A stretch of 64,000 nt of DNA, from assembly GCA_017562135.1 (NCBI GenBank), contig QEYB01001642.1, forward strand, positions 1,302,001 to 1,366,000, in the 5' to 3' direction. The position numbers and the translations under genes were made by a program. Position 1 is the first letter of the stretch. Each line of letters starts with the position of its first letter. The notes under the pieces are model-generated. The model did no database searches, was not told where the DNA came from, and worked only from the letters and a program-made list of their open reading frames with translations. Of the stretch, positions 23,959 through 36,600 are shown one piece after another. The DNA is from Dipylidium caninum (Eukaryota; Platyhelminthes; Cestoda; Cyclophyllidea; Dipylidiidae).

Positions 23959-26425
23959 GGTGCTGCTACACTGGGTAACGAGCGATTGACCGCGTATGGG
24001 TGAGTTTGCTTGCGAGTGAGCGAGCGAGCCAGCAAGGCGAAAGTCAACCGTTCGGTTGCGTTTGACGATTTATAGGGGCCGAAGCGGTCGTTTGTGTATG
24101 CACACTCACGCATTCACCGTGGTGGTGCGTGAGATGCAAATTGACCTTAAGGATAATTAGCATAACAGAGCACTGAGCAGTTTTTCTTCCGGCACGCCTT
24201 ACCCGAGACCTGCAGCTCTCCCCGCACATCAACTCGTCGCCGATGGCATTTCCTACGAGTGCCAACATTGTGTTCTCGCTTATCTAGAAACACAGTCGAC
24301 CGGCACGCGCTGACTATTAAACAAGGCCAAGGAACCGACAATTGGAATGAGCCTCGATGTGACAATCGAGTTTCTTTTTAGTGATTTCATCTTTACCAAA
24401 ACCGTGCGCGGCCGCCCTCCATGATTAAATAGCCAAAAGCTGCGACGAACTTGCAATATTCTCATACAAATGAGGTATGGTGGATGTGCGACTTAACGTA
24501 ACGCATTTGATTTATACCAGACAAAATGTTAAAATGGTGTGTTTTATCTTGTAAAAGTTTGTGCCTGGAGGTGGTTTGGTCTTTTGCTCAACAGCAGAGC
24601 GCCGCACCTGTCCTACAAGGATGTGCTAATATTTGAGCAATGGGCGACGTCTGACAGCGGTCTTTCCGTTCTGCTCCAAGCGTTGAGAGGCGACGGGAAG
24701 GGGCAGAAGACAACTGGACACCAAATTTTATTCTCTACTTCCTTTATAAATGCAACAAGCTACTAAATAGAGATTGCGATGAACTCATGAGGAAGCAAGT
24801 GGGGAGAAATGAGGTGCAAGAATCATTTACACAAAAAGTACGATGAGTGACAAGCGCGAAATGCTCTCGAAATGCTTGTAGATGATAGCTTCAAAGAGCC
24901 CATTGAGGGTGAGAACAATACAACAGCAAAGGTTGCCTTACGAAGGCTCAATCGGGCGGTTTGAACGTCGAGAAGGTCCCGCAGGTCTGTAACTAAAGAA
25001 AAGCCAAATGAAGCGTGTATGTGTAGCCCTACTAGGAGAACTTAAGTAAACTTAACGCCTTCTTTTGGATTCAACAAAATTATAATATCCAGTCCAGAAG
25101 TATAGACACTGTAGTTAAAAATTACCGCAATTTTCTTTTAGCATAAAATCACTGTGATGAGGACAAATAGGTTCTTAGGGATTTCTTTGAATGAAGCAGC
25201 AACTTATCGAATATCAGTAGAATGTTGCCTTTCGCCCCTCTGGGGAGCAAAATTGAGCCACTTTTAGTAGAATCCAGCAATCGGCAGCACATAATGGGTC
25301 AAGATTTTAACGCTGGCCCGCGCCTTACGAACGCGATGACCACTAACCGCAGAAGCACTACCAGCAGGCAGCAAGCAATCACCCGGGATAAAGTTCAAAG
25401 GAGTTTCACGCTAGGATACCTCAGAAAGCGAAAAAAGAGGAGCTGCTTGGAGGCACACAGAGAGTATAGGTAAATTAACCAAATGATATTGAATGGCTGT
25501 GAAAAATAATTAAGACCGTCCAAAGTGCTGCGAAGTAATGTTAACCCTCAAACAACCAACATTACCAGCTGTAATGACTGCCAGAAGAGACGTGAGGTGG
25601 GCAACAATACCACTTTAATGGTAGATGAGAGCCTTGGAACCGCTTCATGTTGACCGTCGCGGCTCTACTTTAGGCCCTCCCAACGGAGACCTGGAAAAAA
25701 GTCATGTCTTCTGACGACCGTGTCTTGGCGGCTGATGCTGTCCAGGCTCCTTCCAAGGTGATTTTAAACCCACGACCCAACTAAGGTGTGTTGTGTGGGT
25801 ATGAATAGGCTTGAGCATCTAGCGCATACATGCAAGCTGGAATTGCCCCATTTCAGCGCAAAGATGATGACCGATAAGTGTCTTTGGTGGACACTTCTAC
25901 ACTCCTCCACTGACCTGTTAGGCCTTCAACAGTGCGACCGCTCAGCTCAACGCGGTCATCCACGTCAGGGGACTTGTCCCCACTCTCCGCGATTTGGGGC
26001 CCACCAAGGCCGCATCACTTGGATCGAACCTTACTTCCCTACCAGTAATAAACCAACGCTCTACCTGGTAACAGTAACCGTAGACGCAGTCTGTCTTAAA
26101 ATTAAAATGGATAAATGCACTGATGCCATACGGGTGCAACAAGACCTCTGCCCTTTTGACTACGACTGACACCACGTTTCCAAAGGGCTGCCAGTCATGA
26201 GACCTTTGACACAACACCATAAATTATGCGAAGTTGTAAGGATTTTATCATGGTGCCATCAAAGTTTGAATGTTGACCCAACAACAAGAAAGGAGTGAAG
26301 TTCACCATAATCCGGTTTTGTGAATACGTTAGCATAAACCTAGGAGGAATAATAAAACAGACCATAGAGATTTCAATAAATGACATGTTAGCATTATATT
26401 TTCAACACTTTAAACTGTGATGATG
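23959..26425. other. 2.5-kb stretch with no gene recognised
   Basis: Short ORFs on both strands without motifs. The part next to 23958 should include the promoter of the four-span gene. No tandem repeats or RNA genes seen. Confidence 0.5.
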
Positions 26426-26719
26426 TTACTTAGATTGCCAGATAAGAATGCTGTAGGGTTTGTAGAAGACTGTCAACAAGCGGCCAGGTTTGTGGACACA
26501 GGTCGAGGTGAAAGAGCCATGCACGACGACAACTTGCCAATCCGCTTTTTCAACTGCCTCCAGCTTCTTTGAGATAGCCTCCGAGGCTGAATATATGACA
26601 GAGCGAGTGCCTTGCCCCGGGCTCTTAGTTGAGAGGACTGATTGAATGATCTTCAGGACGGCTTCTTGCAGCCTCCATGACATATCCTCCTCGATTATTA
26701 CGAATTCATTTTTTGGCAT
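26426..26719 (-). CDS. Dynein light chain, LC8/DLL family, intronless
   Basis: A single exon of 97 residues. After a short leader it reads IIEEDMSWRLQEAVLKIIQSVL, then a helix ending SKKLEAVEKADWQVVVVHGSF, then HKPGRLLTVFYKPYSILIWQSK. This follows LC8 element by element: the MSEEMQQDAVDCA helix, the second helix up to YNPTWHCIVG, and the strand [20 protein letters not shown]. LC8 proteins dimerise and bind target peptides in a groove, and are subunits of dynein and of many other complexes. The target-binding region is diverged (VVHGSFTSTCVHKPG in place of IVGRNFGSYVTHE), so this is a paralogue, not the canonical LC8. Tapeworms are known to carry expanded families of such chains. Confidence 0.85.
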   Translation of the reverse strand: MPKNEFVIIEEDMSWRLQEAVLKIIQSVLSTKSPGQGTRSVIYSASEAISKKLEAVEKADWQVVVVHGSFTSTCVHKPGRLLTVFYKPYSILIWQSK

Positions 26720-27624
26720 GATTTAACCGATGGGTAGTTTGAAATGAACCAGGTAAGGAAATGAATGCACCCTACCTTAGCATCAGTGGCAGTGACTAAG
26801 CCAATCAGGAGATCAAACAGGGCTTGGCACCATCGTGAGTGAGAACGGCAGGATTAATCATGCAATCCATTAGGTAAGCCCTCACAAACGTCACTTTGAC
26901 AATCTCATTTGGAGGAGCGCCACATTTTTTAGACCTGGGAGCCTATCCGATCGCAGGTGGCGGCGTAAGGAAGACTAAATGGTACATTAGGTGTAGGAAC
27001 ACACAAGTGCAGAAAGTCATGGGTTTTAATTACTTTAGCATCCTTAAATCTACCACTTTCACTCTCATCAGGGAAGACCGAGAGACCACAAGAGTCTGCC
27101 TAGGCAGGCGTTGAACAAAAGTGCACTGCCAATTCGTGGTGATGTGTAAAGCGAATCAATTCGATGGGGACAGCGAGGCGGGTGAATGAAGCGTGTCAAT
27201 TTGGACACCCAGGGGTAGCAAGACTGTGTGTCAGCTCTAAGCTGACTCCGGAGAAGATAACCAAAGGAATAAGTTGAACTCTTGGGCTAACTCACGGTCG
27301 TCGGTAAAATGGACAAACAAAAAACTATTACATTTTAAGTTTAAGTCTGCGCAGTCACAAGGCTCAAACTGCTCTTTTCGATTGAAACTAGGCTGAGGAC
27401 TACGACTAAAGGGCGATGCCTATCTTGGTCCAAGAAAAAGGAAGATTTTGTGTTGTCCCTCAATTTGCTCGGAGGCTTTTGTGCATATTGGCATAATTAG
27501 AATGCAACTAATTAAAGGAAAGGAATAGGTGAATAGACTTTCTTTGGCTAAATTCTCTGAGGACTGAAGAAGATGCTGGTGAAAACGATAACGTATCTCA
27601 GACAACATCCCACCTTAGTAATGC
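26720..27624. other. Interval without a recognised gene
   Basis: Contains the probable promoter side of the dynein light chain and the 3' flank of the long minus-strand gene ending at 27625. No ORF with similarity was seen. Confidence 0.5.
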
Positions 27625-30600
27625 TCAAATCTCGGCGGTTTCATCGGAGACAGGTTTTGCTTCGGTAATAGTTTTTTGCCTTTGTCTAGCTGCCAATCGA
27701 CGACTCCTTGACCTTTTAGACGGGGTAGCCGTTGAGATAGACGGCATTTCAATGCTCGCATCCTCCCCTTCCTTCCTTTCATTGTCCATTGTGGCAACGC
27801 CTCCGTCTGAGACTCCACTGTATTCAATGAAATCTGGTTGTTTCGTCACTGTTGCCTGAGAGAGCCGAACAGGAGCGACGGGTTTTAAAGGCGCCAAATG
27901 TTCTATTAACGGGGTCTCGGCCACTGCTGCGCCCTCCATTTCTTCTGTGACCTCATGGAGCTCCCTACCGCATTCGGTCCGCGAAACAGTAAGCGACTTG
28001 CGGCCTTCTTTCATGGTGACGATAGTCGGTGGCGGGGCTGCCGGAAGAGGGAAGGGTTCAATGTCCTCACTTCCCTCACTAGCCGAAGTAGTGTCAGAAT
28101 CAATCTCTTCCACGTCGAGGTCAGATTCCTCCTCCTCCTCTTCCACCTCATTCCCATTCCGCAGAACGTTGGAGGATGAGCCGAGGAAGGTTGTAAGTTC
28201 GTGGCAGAATGCCCGGTTTGCCGAATATGCCTCAGCTACACGACCCTCAGGAACTGGCTCAAGGCAGGTGCCTGCTAACTCGTGGTGATGGGTCGTCGGC
28301 TCCATTGGGCCTATAAAGCAGCTTTCTAACGGTATGGTCTGAAGCCAAGGAGAAAAGATAGTAGTAAATGCCGGTCATAATCCATAGGTTAAGATACCAC
28401 TCATAATTCCATGCATACTGGCGCGATTTCTACTTTATTTACCGTATGGGAAGAAAATTGAATTTTTATTTAATATTTACTGCACCGTCAGCTTGTTTGG
28501 CACGTGTTTGAAAATTATTTTATGAAGTTGAGATGACGGATTATCCGCCAGACACCATAGTCCACACGGAGTGTCTTCTCACGTTTTGGGATGGTGGAAA
28601 TGGACTAGCCTTTGTACTATCGGTCTGAGTGAATTACAATAGCAAGCAACTGATAAACTAGAACTCCTCAAGTTGAGATAATCGCCAACTTTTATCCTTA
28701 AAATGCCCTTCCAGGAAACGTCGAACATGATGTGGGCCAGATTATTTCATTTTGTTATTTAATAAAGCTATATTTTTATTTCCTCTCACTTTATAAACCT
28801 GTAAATAAGCTTTTGGTGAACCTGCACAGATAAACAACAAGTGTCTATTAGTAAAATGCATTCTACTACTCCTTAGCATTTTCGTTATCTGCAGTATTCA
28901 AACATTAACCGCATTGTCCATTCTCTGATGCGTCTTAAACAAAAATATCGCGGAGTCGCGTAGGCAGGACACAGGAAGCAACTAACTCTTTTGGCATGTT
29001 CGCTGGTTGACGGATCGTTGGTGAGGGGGTGGTGGGAGAGAGGTGTTGTGGACGGAGTCGAGGCTGATATTTGTGGACGAGATGGCGGCTGGTTACCGTC
29101 ATCCCGTGCATAAGTGTGCTTCAGTACCTATTAAAAGAAGTGCACCGGACAATTTCAACTTCCTGCATATCAACGTCAGCGTTATAAGTAACACCTCAGA
29201 GGGATTTAGACGGTAGCGTAGTCACTCCGTCGGAGGATGGGGCGCATAATTAGGCCAAGACTTCACAGCTATGCGAATGGAGAAGAGTCTCGACAACAAA
29301 ACATCGACGTATTCACTTATGACGTTCAATCGCTTTTTGGTCCCTACCAAACTTTGTACACTTCACACACGATTCCATTGTATTTCAAGGAGTGCTCGAG
29401 GAGGTATGGTGCCGACCAAAGCGACTAAGGCTCTACCTCTTTTATGATATCTCTCGCGAGACCGGCTTCTTCAGAGACCGTCGCTGAGTAAATTCCTAGA
29501 TCAGGTTCGCTGGCGGCGTAGAGATCCTCATCGGTTGATTTGTGACATTCTTCCTCAATGTTGCCCGTCTCCGAATCAGAAATCTGTTTAATTTCAAATA
29601 AAAATGAAATATATGAATTCCGGTCGTCTCGTCAGTCGGATAAGAAGTCAGGGCCCCAAACAAATGGCTTGAAGGCACTTCGAAAGCAATTACAATGGCA
29701 AAGTGACTAACTCTTAACGGCAAGGTCTGAGCATGATAAAGATAATTCTTAAGTGCGATAACTGCGTAAGTAAACGGGATTCGCCTTTCTTTCGCTATTC
29801 GCCATAGGCGCAAAGGTTGAAATAATTAATCAATCTGAACGGAGGGTTCTGTGGCCAGGGTTAAACCGAACAAGAGATTGTCCCAGTGCCTGCTTCCTGA
29901 CGAGAGAGTCCCATTGCCAGAGGCATTTCCAACACAAAAACCAACTACCTCTGGCAGTATTGATGCCTGAAGCATTGAATTCGTGATGATGACGGTTTCC
30001 TGTTGAGGCGGTGAGGTGGACTCTGGAGGTGGAGGGGGAAGAGGCAACCCTTCACCTAATTGGTCAAAATTTTCTCTCTTCTCCTCATCTAATGCTGCAA
30101 AAGAACAAGGGTGATAGATGAAAAATTTGCTATTGCTTAATAGCTGCTCAAAAAGGTATCTTATAAAACCTATTTCATTCTGTGGAGGTATAAGCACCTG
30201 TTGTGCAGTGACTTAAACTAAGGTAATTCCGTATATTACTAATGAGTTATAAGTATGCGATAGTAATTCCTTATCCATTTAGATAAGGCACCTGGTGCTG
30301 CCGCCAGTTTGTTGACTTCAAAAGGCGCACTTTCTCCCCTTGTGATTCCAGGGGACTCGTGATTGGCGTTCACTGTTGAGGATTTGACTTCCAAATCCCT
30401 CTTTTCATTCAAATTCAACCTGTGGTGGTGTCGATGTCGATTTTTGGAGCGACAACGTTTTTCGCGATTAATCGGTTCCCCATCCCGCTTGACAGATCTA
30501 GGAATGAATTTTAAAAGCGTTGTTTAAAGTAGAAGTAAGAACACGCGGTTACACTATAAGAGAAGTCGTAAAGATGCATAAACATGGGTAGCTTTGGTGA

Positions 30601-33600
30601 TTAAAACACGGTTCTCAAAGTCACCGCATTGCCGGGGTGCTTAAGGGAAAGGAAGTCATGAGCCTACCTGACTAGAAAACGTGTCTGAATCAGTAGCTCT
30701 AAACGGCCATGGCAAAGATAAGTCAGTAGTGGGCTAGGCTAACACAGGGGCTATAAACAGTGCTACTCTCGGAAGATTGTGATTCAAAATTATGTTACGA
30801 TTTTGAAATACAAAATCAAGGCAGAAACGGTAATAGTTAAGTTCGACAGTCATAATAGCGAGTTAAGATGCACAGAAAGTGTTTGCACTTACGAGGGCTG
30901 TTTGCATTTATCTTCAGTGTTTAGCTCATCTTCAGAGTCACTCATCTGTCGACGACGTCGGTGACTCTTCCGATGATGATGATGTCTTTTGCCCGCAGAC
31001 AAAGAACGATGATGTGTGCGGTGGGAGGAACTGTGGGTTGGGGAGGCTTCTGCTTTCTCACTTTTCCGATACTCTTCTGTTTCATGCTTTTCTACCATTT
31101 TCTGCTCCCCTTTAGCCTTTTCCTCCAGCAATTGCTGGGTCCGCTTCTTTGCCTCTTCCAGCTCAGCTGCAAGCTGCCTCTGCTTGGCTAACTCCCGCTT
31201 CAGTAACTTCTGCTGACGTGCGATTGTCTCTAACGCAATCTCATCATTAAGGAGTGTTTTTAGTAATACGGAATCTGGCCTCGTGTCCCGAGAGGAATGA
31301 ATGGATTTACTCCGCTTTTCTTCTAACTTTTCAGCATGATAATAATTCTGATGTCTCCGTCGAGGTCGGCTGAGACTGCGACGGCTACCGCCAATGTAGT
31401 CCTTAAGGTGGCCTTGTGAACGGGAAACACACTCGTAACAGGCGTGGCGATGGTGGCGTGGATGCCGTCGGTGCGAAGAACGCTCCGGTGAAGCAGATGT
31501 CGACGAGTGACTCTGTTCCTCGTCAGAAGAGGTGATAGATGATGAGGACTGTTGAGAAACACTTGAATCATTTGAAAGTGCTGCAGCTGTTGTGCGAAAA
31601 ACAGATGTAATGGCAAAACAATGGAAGGTGGAGTTATAGATTAGCAAAGCAGTAAAAAAAGATATGTACAAAGTTTATAAAGCAATTAGGTCTATTAAAA
31701 ACATTTGCCTTTATGAATTCGTACGTGTGGACATTTGTACAAACGTCCAACAGTTTGGAAACGCACTCGCACCATCCGCTTATGTCCACATGCGACAAAC
31801 ATTGGCCTACACTCTCGGCTGAAGTCAACACCATGTAGCGGTTAGCGTTCTCACGAGGTAAAAGAGCGCCGAGTAATAAACAAATCTCAAATGGGCCAAC
31901 ACTGTGGCTACAACGTATGGGTTGGATAAGCTTAAAGCAAAGTGATTCCCCAAAAAACTGTTTCCTGCAAATAAAGTGATGGTTTAATTAAGCAAAATGG
32001 TGAAAGTAGGTTGCCGTTCTGATTGGCCTTACTGTGTGAAAAGAGGGATTGAGAACGCGAATAGGAGACAATTGAGGAGGAGACAGAAGAGTTGATTGAT
32101 GAAAAGCTGGACGATCGCGGCAGAGAAGGAGGCTTCAGAGTCTCGCCAGGAGTTGACACGCCAGGCGGTGGAATCACAGGATGCCTCGATGTGCCTTCGG
32201 TTCGAGAGTGGCGCATCGTATTCGTTCCTACGTGTTCTGGGCTTGAATCGGATTCCGATTCAAGGTGGATGGCATCCCGGGGCGCGGCTAACAATCCTAA
32301 GTTGTAAAAGAGCGTGTGAGACAAGAGCTTACGGCTGCAAACTACTTAACTTCTCCGTACCTTCACTGTCTTTCGCGGATTTGGAAAGTTTTCGTTGCTC
32401 TGAGGTGTCTTTCCCCCCGCCACCACTCGCAAGAATTGCACTCCTAAGATCTCCAAATGATGCCGATCCAGACGTATCAGCTAGACGGGCAGCAGCCTCA
32501 TCTGACGGCGAAATGGAGGGTAGAGGGTGTTGTCCACCACCCTCTGCCATGAGTCCTCGTGAGAACGCACTCGTTCTGCTCAGACTATTTTGAGACGGCA
32601 CAACATTTGACCTCGTAACCGCATTGCCCGACGTTGTAACAACCGAGGACGCTGTTTCCACTGAGCGCAGTTCTCTCTTGAGAGCTTCGATACTCGGCTT
32701 GTGGAACTAGGGGAGGGAACGATCACACCACTTTCAATTTGTTTCCCCTAATTTGGTAAATTATTATAACGCAATGTATCTCTTCATTGACACACTCCAG
32801 GGGGCAACGGAGGAGAAATTGTTGGTATCAAACAAAAGGGTCGTTCACATTAAATAGCCCTGATTTCTTTTCTACGAGATTCGGGGGAGGGGGGGGAAGC
32901 GGGTGATAACTGAACATCTAAAGTTAAGTTTGTACTCCTCGTAGTTGCGAAGACAGCATCCCGTGTTGAAAACGAGTTATAAATTGGCCCCAACAAGTGC
33001 ATTTAAATGGTACGAGGAGATTAAATTTCTAGCTTAGGCTGATTAAAAGATGCCATCAGCAGCGATGCAACAAGAGGACATTAGAGCTTAAAAATGCATT
33101 AAAGGCAAGTCTAATGCCACAATCTTAGCCATGATTCGCCTATTACCCCAATCTTCTCCATGTACTCCTTGGAAGTGGGTATTTTTTTTCCTGCGAGCGT
33201 TGTGACAGGAGAAAGAACTGGAGATGCACGGGTGACCCCAGCCCGAACCCGCTCCTCCCCTAAAACTGGCGACGAAATTCCCAATGACTGGGGATCCTCA
33301 CCAACCAATGCTGGTGATTGGACGGGCCGACGTTTCAGCCGATGGGGGGCCTCCATTTGTTCTTCCTCGTGGGGATGTCGATGAGGATGGTGATGATGTT
33401 CTACTTTTAATGGTCGGTTAGTAGAGGTAAATGATAGCCAGATAAATCATAAACCCAAGATTCATTATCTACTCACCTGTTATCGGTAGCTTTCGATCGT
33501 CATTTGCGGAGAGTTTCCCCTCTTCCTGACGTCGCTTGATGTTGTTTGCACTTGCGGTAAACGCACCAGCAGCTGACTGAGAGTGGAGCTTGCACAAGTA

Positions 33601-36600
33601 AGATTCCTCCTTAACTTCACCGGGTTTGGGTGGCAGTGTGGGTGGTGGAGCCGCACTCAGATGAGGTAGGCGACGATGGCTGCGGTGAGCACGGCATGGC
33701 AGTGCTGGTGGTTCGTCTTCCCCGCCACCGCCGATGTTTATTTCGTGCGCCCTCGCAGACGCTTCCTCGCGTTGGTGACTAGTCAAAGCGTGGAAACGAG
33801 GATATGCACCGGGCAATTAGTGTACGTGTACCTGTTCCGACGACAGGACATGCTATGTGGTAAAAGTTGGCATCTTCCGTGCCCAGAAGCGTACAATGCA
33901 CGAAATCATACAACTATGTGGTATGAGAAAGGCTAACTGGTATTTCAGATAAATCGCATCAGGTGTTCTAAGCCTGATGTCAATGTTTGACGTATACAGA
34001 GTGGGATATTGACCACTCGTGGTTAATGTAATAAAACATCATTTAACTTCTTTGCCTTGGTACATTTACTGAAATAGATTTCCACTCCAGTGTCACGAAG
34101 TCCAATTCATCTCGTGGGCGTTACTAGCGTATTAATTCTCCTCTCTGTTGCTAACAACTTCATTTCTATTCCCATTTGTACCACGATAACCGCAAACCTA
34201 AACATCAAAACTCTCGTAACTATCAATACAACACACTCATTTGCATCTTTGTATCGCTGTTTGCTCTTCCGTACAGGCCCGTAAGACTGTGCCTCGCGAG
34301 GAGTCCTTGAGGCAGCTACATCGCGCCTCCTGTGTGATCGTTTGTGGATTGGGGAGACTTCATTGTAGGTGCCATAATGACGGTGAGGTACTCCATGGCA
34401 ACAGATATCCGGCGACGGAAGAAGGAGGGGAGGTGGGGCTGAGCCCTGTGTTTCTGCCTCCCTCGCCTTGCGATGGACTCGATGGTGATGGCTTGTATGA
34501 TGGTGATGATGAGGTTGATGTTGATGTGACCCTACCGCTCGTTCTCTCTGTTGCCTCGGGCACAACTTCATATCCTGGGTGAAGAACAGAGCCGTAGACG
34601 GCGAAGTAACAATACAATAACTACTTTTCCCATTCAAAAGAAGTAGGCATCTATCGTTGGACAGTGCGGACCTATGAAGCGGGCCTGAATGGCATATGCT
34701 GTGTGGACATTGATTCTCCGCATACAATCATTGTGATTACTGTAAATAAGATAAACAGGTTTTACTTGCAGCAATTAACAGCAGCGGATTTCGGTGCGTC
34801 AAACATATATTCTTTGCAGTCAAAACAGTGAACTTGGTTATCTTCATGGTTAGTCTATGGTGGCGGAAGATGAAAGGGGTGCAGGAAACGGAAGCACTTG
34901 GTTCTTGCCTGTATTCGAAGAGGATGCATGTAGAGACAAGGTGCCACGCCTTCCCCATAAAATCCCCTTTGGATGTTACAGGTGTGAGGATGCGGCGGTT
35001 GACGAGAAGCGAATCCGAATGGCGACAATCCAGGGTAGTTGCATGGTTCCGTGGACCCTGGAAAGGCCTGTCTGTCCCGCACCTGATCAATTTAACACGA
35101 GTAAAAAAATATATAAATTTAGTGTTGATGCATTAAATCAAACGTCAAAATTCTTCCTAAATTCTGTTTAACTGTGAGGTATGGTTCCAGCGCCTAATCA
35201 AATAGTCTTATGCGCTTGCAAAGTGTATGACGTTATTTCACATAGATTCGAAGAGGTGGTGGGTGTGTTGAAATAAGAATTCTTAAGTCAAATACCCAAT
35301 TCGCCGAAAAGCCGACTTCAGGGGTTTTGGGAAAAACGTTGCCATCGGGCGGATCCGCCAATCCAGCCAAGTGTACACCGGCTGGGATCGACCTTGAGAA
35401 CCCGTATGGGAGGCCAAATGGCTGGGTACTCGTCCTAAATTGGCTTGTTCGAGCAGGCAATGTGTCGACCGGGAGCATGTTGGACTGGGTTTTCGTCTAA
35501 AAGTACATTCCTTTGCATAGTTCACTTTCAGTATCGTTACAGTGGCACGTCGATTGGCAAAGAGCTTACATTTCCCGATTTCTGCGTGTGCTTGGCACAA
35601 TCAGTAACGTTTTCTACCGTGGGGGGGAAACTTGGGGGTTCCGGGTTCGACTTCGGTTCCTGTTCCTCTGTCCATTCTGCTGTGGCTCCACTGCGAATAA
35701 TCACTCCTGTCGTGCTCTCCGTACCGCTAGAACTCCACTGGTCGATACCGACAATCTGTGCAGCTGTGGCGGAAGAATCCGTACCACCGTCAAAGATGGA
35801 GTCAATGCGTCCGGATGATGACTGAGTGGAGTGTTGATACACCTTCTTTGAATTGGCCCTACCCGAACTGGAGGCACCGGGCGGCTCTGCAACTCCGGCG
35901 ACGGCGACATCGGCCATTTCTTCGCAATCAACCTCATCCTCCTCGTCACTAGCCGGAACTGTTTGCGTAGCAGTAGTTTTGCACTGACAGGTTGTACCAA
36001 ATAATTTTATGGAAGATGACAAATGGGTCTCCTCCATTTTCTCCTCTGTCTGAGGGAGCTCCTTTTGACGGTAAACCCAACAAGACAAGAGTACTCCAGT
36101 CACTGAAGCTACTGGGATGGGCGTCGAGGAGACACGGTTGAACTTACCTCACAGTAGGGTGTATATGGCTGCAAGGGGTTCACAGGACCTAGCGTAAATT
36201 GTACATCATCAATCGTGGTCTCATCCCCACACGAGGTCCTAACTTGCGCCGTTGTGACAATGGTATTTGTTGCCACCGTTGTGGTACTCAATGCTGTCGA
36301 CATCTGATCACTCGTGGACTTGACTAGAACCGGCGATGAAGTCTGTGGCTGCTGGCCAAAGTTTGAAATGGTCGATGACGACAGCTGCTTGTAGCGAGGC
36401 ATCATCTCACCTAATGTTGCACAGTCAATTGTCTTTTCAAGTTATCGAAGAGTAGAAGCAAGGATTATTAAGGTGAAAGGAGTCGACGTGAAGGGTTTGA
36501 TGAATGCAATTTATGGAAATGTAAGTCCAGAGCACTTTGTGATCGAGCCTGGGGGAAATACACTCGTCATCTGCAATATGACCAATTACAAACGATTATG

